Position numbers and translations under genes: made by a program. The notes under the pieces were generated by a model. That model searched no databases. It was not told where the DNA came from and saw nothing but the letters and a program-made list of their open reading frames with translations. This document shows, piece by piece, positions 10,472 through 19,609 of a DNA stretch of 64,000 nt. This DNA is from Albugo candida (taxonomy: Eukaryota; Oomycota; Peronosporomycetes; Albuginales; Albuginaceae): positions 310,001-374,000 of the forward strand of contig CAJNAR010000158.1 of assembly GCA_905220665.1 (NCBI GenBank). Direction: 5' to 3'. How positions within the stretch are numbered: position 1 is the stretch's first letter; each line of letters starts with the position of its first letter.

Positions 10472-11110
10472 ATGGCGGACAATGAGAACGCACTAACTGA
10501 CGCTTCCGCAAACTTTCACTCGTTAGATGATAATATAGCTTGCAAGAAAGGTTCTTCACACAAGCAATTGCCTCCTATCAACGTTATCGTACATACCCCA
10601 AAAGCTCAGAATAATGACCTCGCCGCTGAGCGAACAGAAGGTAATGCAAATAGTGTGGTGCATATCCCGGTTCTCATACGCAATGTCGAAAACGCTGTCT
10701 TACTCACTAAACATCAGAAAAACTGTAATAAAATCTCCGTCGCTATAATGGTGTATTACATGTTAACATTAGTTGCGGGCCAGCCCTTGCTCACATATAT
10801 ACTCGGAATGCTCACTGGAATTTGTGGATATTTTGGATCCCGATCGCCTATCACAATCCACAAGTTAAAACTGGTATATCTTTTCAACATACTCAATTAC
10901 ACAATGGTGCTTTTTGGCTTATTAATATGTCTGGATCCAATCGCCTATAGTCCTGCAGAGTCACAAATGCAGGATAGTTGGATCACCATCTCGAGCACGA
11001 CAGCCAGAATCGTGATTTGTGTCCTTCTTGGAGTCAGTAACGCATTGCTGCATATCGTATCGATCCGAATGATCATGCCTTTTAAGAACTATCTTGCCAG
11101 TGGAATCTGA
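10472..11110 (+). CDS. Four-helix membrane protein of unknown function
   Basis: A 212-residue protein I do not recognise. Residues 1-80 are hydrophilic with no signal peptide. Four hydrophobic segments follow, starting around ISVAIMVYYMLTLVAGQPLL, then YILGMLTGICGYFGS, LVYLFNILNYTMVLFGLLIC and IVICVLLGVSNALLHIV. The first two helices are separated by only a few residues. The spacing, with a soluble N-terminal tail and closely paired helices, resembles small tetraspan proteins, but without the conserved cysteines of true tetraspanins. A single exon with a clear start. Confidence 0.7.
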   Translation: MADNENALTDASANFHSLDDNIACKKGSSHKQLPPINVIVHTPKAQNNDLAAERTEGNANSVVHIPVLIRNVENAVLLTKHQKNCNKISVAIMVYYMLTLVAGQPLLTYILGMLTGICGYFGSRSPITIHKLKLVYLFNILNYTMVLFGLLICLDPIAYSPAESQMQDSWITISSTTARIVICVLLGVSNALLHIVSIRMIMPFKNYLASGI

Positions 11111-11267
11111 TGATCATCTCTCCCACTATGACAGTACATGCAGCACCGAAAATTGAATTGATACAAAATGAGGAATTTAATGCGTTGTAGACTTTTAGTT
11201 ATATTCATTTACAAAAACTTTTCATACAATCCTGATTTTGTGTAATGCAAAGTGTTTTCTGCTCTTG

Positions 11268-12170
11268 TCAGGAAAATTTCAACAAATCATCTGCGTCACA
11301 TAAATGCAGCGCTCTTTCGTCCTGCAGAAGGAAGTCGATATTTGATCCTTCCGGCCACTCCAATAAGTGTGCGTCACTTCTTCTGAATAATGGTTGAGAA
11401 TGTTCCGATCCATTCATAGCAGTAGTCGGCGCATCCGACACAATGAGTGGTGGATTAGTGTATGCGAATTCGCCGAAAACTTTTAATCTCTTAGGCCAAG
11501 TTTCCCCATATAATTGAGGCATTTGGACTTCCGGATATAACATAGTACGCGGTTGTGCTATAGATTGTGCTTGAAGATCACTCACGCTCTTGTTTCGTGC
11601 TGGTTCTCGAGCAGATATCAAAGTTTTTACCATATTGGTCAATCCCGTGAGCTGTTCCATCAATTGCGCAACTTGACCTTGCAGTCGATCTACATTGCTC
11701 TTCAAAGTTTCTACTTCGTGTTTTTCGGGAGGAGTTGCGTCTGAGTACGTCTTCCTTCTGATTTCCGACATTAGTTGTTTCTTTCCCCGTATAAATTTTT
11801 CATGATAAAATTCCCACCAATGCTTTGCTTCATCTTCCTCCACTGCGATCATAACCTCATCTTTTTTATGCTTTCGAAAGCCATAAAAATTAAGCTGTCG
11901 AACAAAACTGCTAAACTTGTTATGTTTGAAATATTGTGGAAGCATTTCACGAGCAAAATCACGTGGATTCTTTATTATAAACGACTGTCCCGAAGCAGAC
12001 CAGGAGGCGAGATGCTTGGGCGCCGACTCGATCATATCGTATGTCTTCTGCAGGAAAAGGGGCACCGAGATGGATTCACATGGCGTTCCTCGCGAGATAA
12101 GTAAACCACTTGAACTCCGTTTTCGTACGCATTCCGTTTTCATGTTTTTGCTTCCTTTGTAGCGTTTCAA
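11268..12170 (-). CDS. Heat-shock-factor-type DNA-binding protein
   Basis: A 300-residue transcription factor with an HSF DNA-binding domain at residues ~36-135. It begins VPLFLQKTYDMIES, passes through the recognition-helix segment NKFSSFVRQLNFYGFRKH, and ends in WWEFYHEKFIRGKKQLM. A leucine-rich coiled-coil trimerisation region lies at about 150-185 (LKSNVDRLQGQVAQLMEQL). The remaining tail is acidic near the end and may activate transcription. Oomycetes carry many HSF-type genes, so the specific target is unknown. A single exon, divergent from SPCS3. Confidence 0.9.
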   Translation of the reverse strand: MKRYKGSKNMKTECVRKRSSSGLLISRGTPCESISVPLFLQKTYDMIESAPKHLASWSASGQSFIIKNPRDFAREMLPQYFKHNKFSSFVRQLNFYGFRKHKKDEVMIAVEEDEAKHWWEFYHEKFIRGKKQLMSEIRRKTYSDATPPEKHEVETLKSNVDRLQGQVAQLMEQLTGLTNMVKTLISAREPARNKSVSDLQAQSIAQPRTMLYPEVQMPQLYGETWPKRLKVFGEFAYTNPPLIVSDAPTTAMNGSEHSQPLFRRSDAHLLEWPEGSNIDFLLQDERALHLCDADDLLKFS

Positions 12171-12499
12171 GCTGGGAATGAGCAGAGAGTAGGGATAGTG
12201 ACCTAATTGCCCTAGTTCAGAACCTCGAATGTGAGGTTATAAGTTTGACTGGCTGAACCTTTATTAATAAATATTCTTGCTGTTAGAAGATAAAGTGGTC
12301 GAGCAATCCTTATACGGAGAACTTGTCTAAGTTAGTATGACTTGACAAGTAGGGCTGCTGTAACGATACTTTACTGGTAAGGTTTTGCATTAAAATAGAT
12401 AGTGCAGATATCGGACATCTTCGACATGCTGTCAAGAATGTCAATGAAACAATTTTGACAGCATTTCGAGGGGAACTTTTACGTCACACGCTTTTCACC
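12171..12499. other. Divergent intergenic region HSF / SPCS3
   Basis: A region of 329 bases between two divergent start codons, so both promoters lie here. The frame of SPCS3 is open upstream to another ATG at 12455, but the family N-terminus fits the ATG at 12500. I see no RNA gene. Confidence 0.4.
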
Positions 12500-13091
12500 A
12501 TGTATTCTGTTTGGACTAGGGCGAATGCGATTTTATTCATGTCTTTGAGCGTCTTAGGGATTCTTGCGGCGCTCACGACTATTACGACTCTACTTCATGT
12601 CGACAATGTTTCTGTTGAGAAACTTGAAATGAGTAGTTTCCACTCGCTAAGAAGATACCGGGACAAAACGGACCGTGCTACAATTGCTTTTGATTTGAAA
12701 GCGGGTGAGGAGAATGCGCTGTGGCTGTTACTCATTTTTTAATTCCACCGCTTTCGTAGACCTGAGTTCGATATTCAATTGGAATGTAAAGCAAGTTTTT
12801 CTGTACATTGTCGCTGAATATAAAACTTCGCAAAATATGATGAATGAAGTCGTCATATGGGATCACATAATTGGTAAAATGGAAGATGCAAATCTGGATT
12901 ACGATGATGAAATGGTCAAGTACTTCTTAGCAAGTCAATACGACGATCTTCGTGGCGCAAATGTTACTCTTCGTTTGGAGTGGGATGTCATGCCGGTTTG
13001 TGGAATGCTCTACAAAGGTTCTTATCGCTCATACAAGGGGAGCCTTTTATTGCCATCCTCCTATCAAGGATCTGCGTCGGATATGAATTAG
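12500..13091 (+). CDS. SPCS3: Signal peptidase complex subunit 3
   Basis: An accessory membrane subunit of the ER signal peptidase complex. Exons are 12500-12704 and 12760-13091, separated by a 55-nt GT/AG intron, giving 178 residues (180 in human). A single N-terminal helix (ILFMSLSVLGILAALTTITT) is followed by a luminal beta-rich domain with the family signature IFNWNVKQVFLYIVAEY, completed only when the intron is removed. NEVVIWDHII and ANVTLRLEWDVMP match the conserved luminal core and include an N-glycosylation sequon. It heads a same-strand run: PSMB3 starts 149 bp downstream and U2SURP follows. Confidence 0.93.
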
Positions 13092-13240
13092 AAATAGAAT
13101 AATTCTAGGATGCTGGAGAGTACACTTACCATAAGAAAATCATTTTTTTGCATTCCACTTTCGCTTAGGATAAGACCTGTTTTTATGTGGCAAAACGCTA
13201 TAACTTGTGAAGGGGATTGCAAGAATCTTAATTTGTCGAA

Positions 13241-14199
13241 ATGGTGAGCAATTTTATAGGCTTGATTTGGATGAATGCATGTCGTTATTGTGACAATGCT
13301 GAAATAGTCGATACTATCGTATAATGGTTCTGCTATAATTGCAATGGCGGGAAAAGATTGCGTCGGAATTGCATGGTATTTACTCTCTCCAAAACGTATC
13401 ATGAATATTACTGAGAATTGCTCGTAGTGATACTCGCTTAGGATTACAAGCTCAAACTATATCGACAAATTTTCAAAAGGTGTTCCGCGTTAGCGACAAG
13501 ATATTTCTCGGATTAGCGGGACTTGCGACCGATGTCCAGACTGTGTCCCAATTGTAAGCTCCTTTATTGTTATCTCTAGTACATGTGGCATCAAGACTTT
13601 CTTTTAAGACTGAAATTCAAAGTTAACATGTACAAAATGAATGAGGAAAGAGATCTCAAACCAGAGACTTTAAGCTCATATTTATCAGCAATGATGTACA
13701 AGAAACGGTACGCAGATTCGTTTTTGCTTACAAGGTCATGCTCCTATCGTGCGAGTGGATAGATTTGGGCCTTGGTTTATTGAACCGGTGATTGCTGGTC
13801 TTACCGCCGATAATCAGCCATTTTTGTCGAGTATGGATTGTCTGGGATGTGAAATGAAGACAAAAGATTTCGTTGTCGCTGGTACTATGGAAGAAGCTCT
13901 CTATGGGATGTGTGAGTCGATGTATCGACCAGACATGGTGAGCGCATTTTTACCGCAGAGACCCATTGATCTCGGGTTAATGTGAACCACTTGAATGCAG
14001 GAAAGTGAAGATCTATTCGAAACCTTATCGCAATGCCTTCTTTCAGCATGCAACCGTGACGCTCTTTCAGGATGGGGAGCCGTAGTATACATCATGTGAG
14101 TACTCTTTTCAAACCCTCTAAGCTCATTAGGCTAAACAATTCTTATCTAGCACTTCAAAAGGCATCATATCACGCACTTTAAAATCTCGTCAAGATTAA
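13241..14199 (+). CDS. PSMB3: Proteasome 20S subunit beta type-3
   Basis: A non-catalytic beta3 subunit of the 20S proteasome core. Seven inferred exons: 13241-13243, 13308-13375, 13428-13553, 13609-13707, 13763-13937, 14001-14095 and 14151-14199. They join to 615 nt and 204 residues (205 in human). Matching blocks are SILSYNGSAI, GLQAQTISTNFQKVF, LFLGLAG-type FLGLAGLATDVQT, RFGPWFIEPVIAGL, LYGMCESMYRPDM and FETLSQCLLSACNRDALSGWG. Every join keeps phase. The first coding exon appears to be the ATG alone, followed directly by the donor GTGAGC. Intron lengths are 52-64 nt. The stop lies 80 bp before the U2SURP start. Confidence 0.93.
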
Positions 14200-14279
14200 G
14201 CGATACATACCATACCGAACTTACTAAACGAACGTAACATGTTATCGCTTTTTTCCCAGTCTTCTATACCAGGCGTATA

Positions 14280-17200
14280 ATGAATCCACCCCATAACGCT
14301 GCCTCTGAGAATCCTCTTCCTTGGGGAATTGAGGAGGAGGATATGGAACCAGGTTCCTTACACTCCCTCACAGACGATAAGCTCGCTCGTTTTGTCATTG
14401 GTCATCAAACAAAAACAAAATTTGAAAAAGTATACCTTTTCTATTGTGTTCTATTATCCAATAACTGATGCATTTCTGGCTCGAATCATTCTCCATACAT
14501 TATTTATCTATTTGACTCTCAAGGAAAGAGAAGAACGAGAAGCGAAAAAGATCAAGGCTGATGAAGAAGCTGCCGCCATTTATGCTCAATTTGTCGCCTC
14601 CTTTGAGCACATAGAGAATGACCAGGCACCAATGTTTGTCCAGGTACGAGTTTCCAGCATAAGTGCATGCTATGATATAAACCGTTCTTATAGGCCAAAA
14701 GTGACGTAAAATCGGGACACAATGACTCTGTTCAAACGCTCGGTTTTTCTTCCGACACAAATGCGTCCAACAAGCAACGTGGTACCAAACGGGCATTTCT
14801 ATCGGCACACGAGCTACAGGTACAAAGCGCTTCGTCGAATGAAGCATCTGTTGGATCGAAGAGAGCCTCGAAACGGTCCGAAATGGATAAGATGCTGGAA
14901 GAAATGAAACAAAACGATTTAGAGCGACAGCACCGTAAGGAACAGTATCACCAGCAGCAGAAACAGACAAAACGCCGTCAAATTGATGATTTCCTGCAAG
15001 AAATCAAAGAGAGGTATTTTGCATTATATACTCAGTTTATTGGGCTTATACCGTTCTTAGAGAGCCATTACCACCCAACATCGAAGAACTCGGGCCAACA
15101 AAGGGATCTTTTGACAATGGTGATCCCTGTACGACAAATCTTTATGTTGGGAATCTCGCTCCCTCCATCACAGAACAGCTTTTGGAGGAAGAATTCGGCA
15201 AATTTGGCCAAGTGTATTCGGTCAAGATTATGTGGCCACGGACGGAAGATGAACGACTGCGTAGACGGATTTGTGGATTTGTCAGTTTTTTTACGCGCGA
15301 AGATGCCGATGAAGCACGTGTCGCATTGAACAATCGAGAGGTACGCACATGAGTTCGAGTGCAAACGCTAGAGCTTCCATCCGCCGCTCAACCAACCAAA
15401 AATTGTTATATTGAATGTATCAGCTGAATGGACAAGAGATCGTCGTTGGATGGGGTAAAGCTGTGAGAATTGATCCGAATGCACGTCATGTACGCTTTCC
15501 AAGTTGGATTTTTTGTAATTTGCAACCATGCTAACCGCGTGTTATCGAAAGTTACGAGCAATCCAACGCGCGAATGCAGACGCAGTTCCGCCACTTTTGT
15601 CGACTAGTGTTCCACCGATAAGCAGAAGAGAACAGCGAATTATTGTCACTATTCCGAGTGAGGAACGACTTCGGGAACGAGTCGATATCTTGGCTAGATT
15701 TGTTGCAAGAAATGGAGCGTGCTTTGAAACACAACTTGCATTACGTGAGGCTTCAAACCCAGATTTCGCGTTTTTGTCGGAATCAATGGATTCAACGACA
15801 GCTGCTTCTCCTCTCTATCTGTATTATCGATGGAGAGTGTACTCATTCGCAGTGGGAGATACCTCAAGTCAATGGCTCGACGAACCTTTCCGGATGATTG
15901 CTGATGGGCCAATATGGGTTCCTCCTGAAATTCCAAGTAGCTCCATGTATAGGATGAAAAGGTCGTCAAGGTCTTCTTCGCGCTCGAGATCTCGATCTCG
16001 ATACCGAAGCCAACGGAATTATACTCACAAACATCAGAGTCGTGGAAGTAGCTCAAGTAAGAGTTGGAGAAGTAATAGTAGCAGTCGGAGTCGGAGTCGG
16101 AGCCAAAGTCGGAGCCAAAGTCGAAGCCGAGGCCGAAAGCGGAGCCGGAGCCGGAGCTGGAGCCAAAGTCGAAGCAGAGGCCGAAGCCAAAGTCGAAGCT
16201 CTGGTAGTAGCCAAAATCAATACCGCGGTCGTCAAAGATCACCAAATGCCTGGGGAAGGAGTCGTGATCGAGCTGATCCGAAACAAAGTTGTGAAAGTCG
16301 CTTCCAAGCGTCTGGTAAAAGAGGATTCAAGGGTAGATCATCATCCATATCTCGATCTCGTCCGTCATCACGATCGTCATCACGATCGTCACCAAGTAGC
16401 CGCGAATCAAATCGTCAGGTACGGGGTAAGCGCTCACAAAGTCCCATCAGACAAGAACGAGCTGCTTCACAAGAACCGATTCAAAGTAGAAACACTGTGG
16501 CGAGTCATCAAATGATGACCGGGCAACAGCTCGCAAAGGCTCGCGATCGTGAGCGTGGACGTGATCGAGAGAAATTACCTCGCGAGCAATATGAGGAATT
16601 TAAGGTGATGTTGGGAGCTTTAACATTGGATCGTGCATCCATCAAGAAAGCTATGGGCTTTGCTCTAGATCACTCCGAGTATGCTGTCGACATTGTACAA
16701 GTTCTGTACAAGTCGTTCCAGCAGGAGGAAGCACCATCCAATGCAGATTTGGCTGGCGGCAACACCGTTCCTGCAGACTCTGCGGTGCATAAAGTTGCGT
16801 ATTTTTTTGTCGCGTCAGACATTTTGCACAACAGCTCGGCAGCGGTGAAAAATGCGTCGCTGTTTCGAACAACATTTCAAGAGTTTCTCCCGTCGATTAT
16901 GGATATATTGCGCTCGTGCCATCGAAGAATCGTCGGCCGAATGTCTGCGAACGCAATGAAGGAAAAAGTGCTCAACGTACTTACAGCGTGGGAGAGCTGG
17001 AGCTTATTCCCGCCGATGTTTCTGGTCGGTTTGAACGCAACTTTTCTGCGCAAAGTAGATGAGGATGAACCAACGTTATGTGTACGAGATGAGTCTGTCG
17101 TGCTCAATGAGTCACAAGAAGAAGCAATTCGAAAACGATGCAAACAATCTGGAATACTGGCTAGTGGATCCTCAATGCAGATGCTGGCACGATTGCGCTG

Positions 17201-17501
17201 GCTCAAGGAGTATACAGCACCACAAAAATGTCCAGCTTCCGTTCCCCAGCAGAATGCCAGCTCTTTAGACGCTAAATCTCTTGTTGATCAGGTCAAACGC
17301 GATCTTGATGCACTTCGTAAAGATGCAACACTTGAGATGGCGATACGTTCAAAGAATGCTCGTGACACTCAAGAAGATGATGACGACGACCTCGACGGTG
17401 AACCGCTCGATGAGCAGCAGCCTATCGGTGAACACGGAGAAGGAGACAGTGATGATGAAGATTTAGACGGTGAACCATTGGATTCCGACAATGAAGAATG
17501 A
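14280..17501 (+). CDS. U2SURP: U2 snRNP-associated SURP protein (SR140)
   Basis: A spliceosomal factor of the U2 snRNP. Exons are 14280-14429, 14524-14643, 14694-15013, 15061-15340, 15424-15489 and 15552-17501, 961 residues in all. An RRM lies at ~219-305 (TNLYVGNLAP, VKIMWPRTEDERL, ICGFVSFFTR), with the family-typical VGWGKAV after it. A SURP domain follows at ~358-410 (LARFVARNGACFETQL, YLYYRWRVYSF), and a CID-type domain starts near 653. The DLDGEPLD motif appears twice near the end. Unusually, the Arg/Ser-rich tract lies between SURP and CID (~445-600) instead of at the C-terminus as in animals. The last intron carries a clear GCTAAC branch site. An ATG at 15528 lies inside that intron and is not the start. 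Confidence 0.92.
16078..16205 (+). repeat. Degenerate 6/12-bp RS-coding tandem repeat
   Basis: Imperfect tandem units of AGTCGGAGCCAA-type sequence encode alternating Arg-Ser and Gln-Ser inside U2SURP. The periodicity keeps other frames open as well: one plus frame reads Val/Ala/Glu/Gly-rich and the minus strand reads Phe/Gly/Asp-rich. Those are consequences of the repeat and not genes. Confidence 0.8.
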
Positions 17502-17684
17502 CCTGTCCATACAATAAATCAAGGCTCACAATCCTGCAAGGGCTTTTGGTATGTCAAATTGAGAAATACTCGACGTTGAGGTCATGTGAACCCGCAATTG
17601 GCTTTACATTATGTTTTTAGCTTCAGTTTGAGAAATATAACACTTTTGGATAACAATATGCACATCTTTCGCTATACAAAGACT

Positions 17685-18467
17685 TTACCCTTCCGCACTT
17701 GTGGTCTCAGTTTCCGCGATAGTTATTCCACTGAATATCAGAGAGTCAGGCTCGATAGGTGTGTGATTTTCCATATAACTGAGCAGACCGAAATGTACTT
17801 CACCATCTGCAGTCAACTCCGGATCGAGTTTGGTGAACGGTGCTTCTCCGACTCGATCCAGTGGAGCATCATCCATGCTGTAATAATACGCAAATGCGGT
17901 ACGATTGCCTTGGATTCCAAAATTATGATACGTACCATATTCCAATGGAAATGATACGATGACAGCGTTAGGATTGGATTCATTAAGGATTCGGATCTCT
18001 GGTGAGGAAAGCCCCGCTTGTTGGATTCGGACCTCACCTTTGTGCGATTCGAGAAAGCCAATTTGATAATTAAGCTCTGAATTACTGAATTCCTTCTTAA
18101 CTAAAATTGAAAATCGAACGAAAATACAGCCGCCGGAAATGTCGACAGTTCGAACAAGTTCTGTTCTTTTAAAGTTTGTTTGCGTTTGAAAAGTGGCTTG
18201 GGTATCGACAATAATCTCTGCTGAACCATTGTCTCCATTATAAGTCGTATTACGCAAAACGGTGTTGAGACGAATATACTTGTCGAGTCGTCGATCCGAA
18301 GTGTTTGGTCGCTGCTCAATGATATGAAGCTGATATTTTGACGACAAGTTACTCAGTGTCAGATTGTAGAAGGCTCCATTGAATGGCATGTGGAAATTGG
18401 GATCCGTTTCGCAATGAATAAGATAGCTGATGGAGCAGAGAATAATCAAAAGCTTTATAAGAGTCAT
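17685..18467 (-). CDS. Secreted GH131-like glucanase (paralogue 1)
   Basis: A secreted protein of about 260 residues resembling glycoside hydrolase family 131, which cleaves beta-1,3/1,4-glucans. A signal peptide (MTLIKLLIILCSISYLIHC) supports starting at 18467 and not at the in-frame ATG at 18518. Core features are FQTQTNFKRTELVR, LNYQIGFLESHKGEVRIQQ, YGTYHNFGIQ and GEVHFGLLSY, in GH131 order. It is clearly homologous to the plus-strand gene at 44670-45461. Several N-glycosylation sequons are present (NLT, NTT, NRT). The catalytic residues of GH131 cannot be confirmed by eye. It could act on the organism's own glucan wall or on host walls. Confidence 0.7.
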   Translation of the reverse strand: MTLIKLLIILCSISYLIHCETDPNFHMPFNGAFYNLTLSNLSSKYQLHIIEQRPNTSDRRLDKYIRLNTVLRNTTYNGDNGSAEIIVDTQATFQTQTNFKRTELVRTVDISGGCIFVRFSILVKKEFSNSELNYQIGFLESHKGEVRIQQAGLSSPEIRILNESNPNAVIVSFPLEYGTYHNFGIQGNRTAFAYYYSMDDAPLDRVGEAPFTKLDPELTADGEVHFGLLSYMENHTPIEPDSLIFSGITIAETETTSAEG

Positions 18468-18526
18468 TGCTTGTCGACGCTGTTTAAATTTTGTTATGAG
18501 CGATTCACGAAGGCACAAAGCTTTGC

Positions 18527-19560
18527 TTAGGTCTTGGGGGTTACATCTGGGATGATGTCGTATTCCCGATACAGCTCCTTGAAATATTTCTGTATTTTTA
18601 TCGCAAGAGATAGCATGCTAAATGCACCCACGAGTAGACTAAATGACTAGTGAGAAGATTTTTTCTATCGACCTGATCGCTACAGGCAAAAGTGCTGATG
18701 ATGATGGACGGATATCACTTTACCGGACGATATTCGGCCTCGGACGGTCGTCGTCATTGTGATTGGAATCGCCAGATTTTGATGCATACAGCAACCGACT
18801 TTTGATACTTTGTTCTTCGTTCGGTAGTGAGTACTTCAAGCGCACAGGTGTGCGTCCAAGTCAGCTCTTTTCCCTAACATGAGTGCATTGCGTGCGAAGT
18901 AGTACTGCACTGTTACGTTTCACACGTCTTTCTTGACGATACCTTTAGTAGAAATAAAGTCTGAAGAACGTGCAAGCTCGATAGAGTGGAGGACTTTAGA
19001 ATACGACTTCTGACGATCAAAAAAAGCGCTGAGAAGACAATTATGTCGTGCAGAGGTAGGTAGGTACTCCCAAGGCAGCCATATTGCTATGTACTGATAA
19101 AGGACGACTGCACCATCAGCGACGTTAATATGAAGCGTCTACCTTGTCAGGTCTAGTAGCCTAAATGAAGACAGGATCAGCGATTTAGAGCCTTCTCCGT
19201 CTACACCAAATTGTCAGCAGCATTTGCGCTTGAGAATGTCTTCCTACTCAGGTATAAAATCGCCGCTCAGGCCGTATTCATACATCACATACGCAATGCT
19301 TTTGGCGTTCACTAACGTTGTAAGAATTCTTTCCTCTTTCGTAGCATGTCCGTGATACGTTGTGCCTTCTGCAGACCACTCATAAAACATTCCAACGAGT
19401 TCATAGACGGAACTATTTGCGTCCAAAGAATACCCTCTAGATTATAACGGTAGCTACAGCAGGAACGAGCACCCACAAAAGGGATATTGCTTGCTGTCTC
19501 CTCAAAAACCTGGAGTCTAAATTCAAAAATCCGACATTTTTTTGTTTGAGTATAATCGAG
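18527..19560 (-). CDS. Unresolved multi-exon gene with C-terminal membrane helix
   Basis: Several short minus-strand segments look coding but no complete model was found. The last exon (about 18638 to 18527) reads LLVGAFSMLSLAIKIQKYF, a membrane helix, then a charged tail ending in DVTPKT. It joins by a phase-2 intron (18639-18723) to a segment ending at 18724 that contains LPNEEQSIKSRLLYASKS. Further upstream are LSAFFDRQKSYSKVLHSIEL (near 18970-19040) and SVYELVGMFYEWSAEG (near 19390). The upstream joins do not all keep phase, so exon limits and the start are uncertain. I do not recognise the family. Confidence 0.35.
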
Positions 19561-19609
19561 TGGCCAAGCGCCTTCATTCCATTTTTTGTCAAATCAGTAG
19601 CAAGTTGCA

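Noticed and set aside
15528..15551. ATG at 15528 as start of a separate 657-residue SURP/RS protein
   Set aside because: These bases are the end of an intron with a GCTAAC branch site. Joining to the upstream RRM exons keeps frame and matches U2SURP.
15694..16245. A 183-codon minus-strand frame rich in Phe, Gly, Asp and Ser
   Set aside because: It is the antisense reading of the U2SURP RS repeat and SURP domain; no independent start context or domain.
16042..16515. A 157-codon plus-strand frame rich in Val, Ala, Glu and Gly
   Set aside because: It lies wholly inside the RS-coding repeat of U2SURP in another frame, and its composition is the shifted reading of the same hexamer units.
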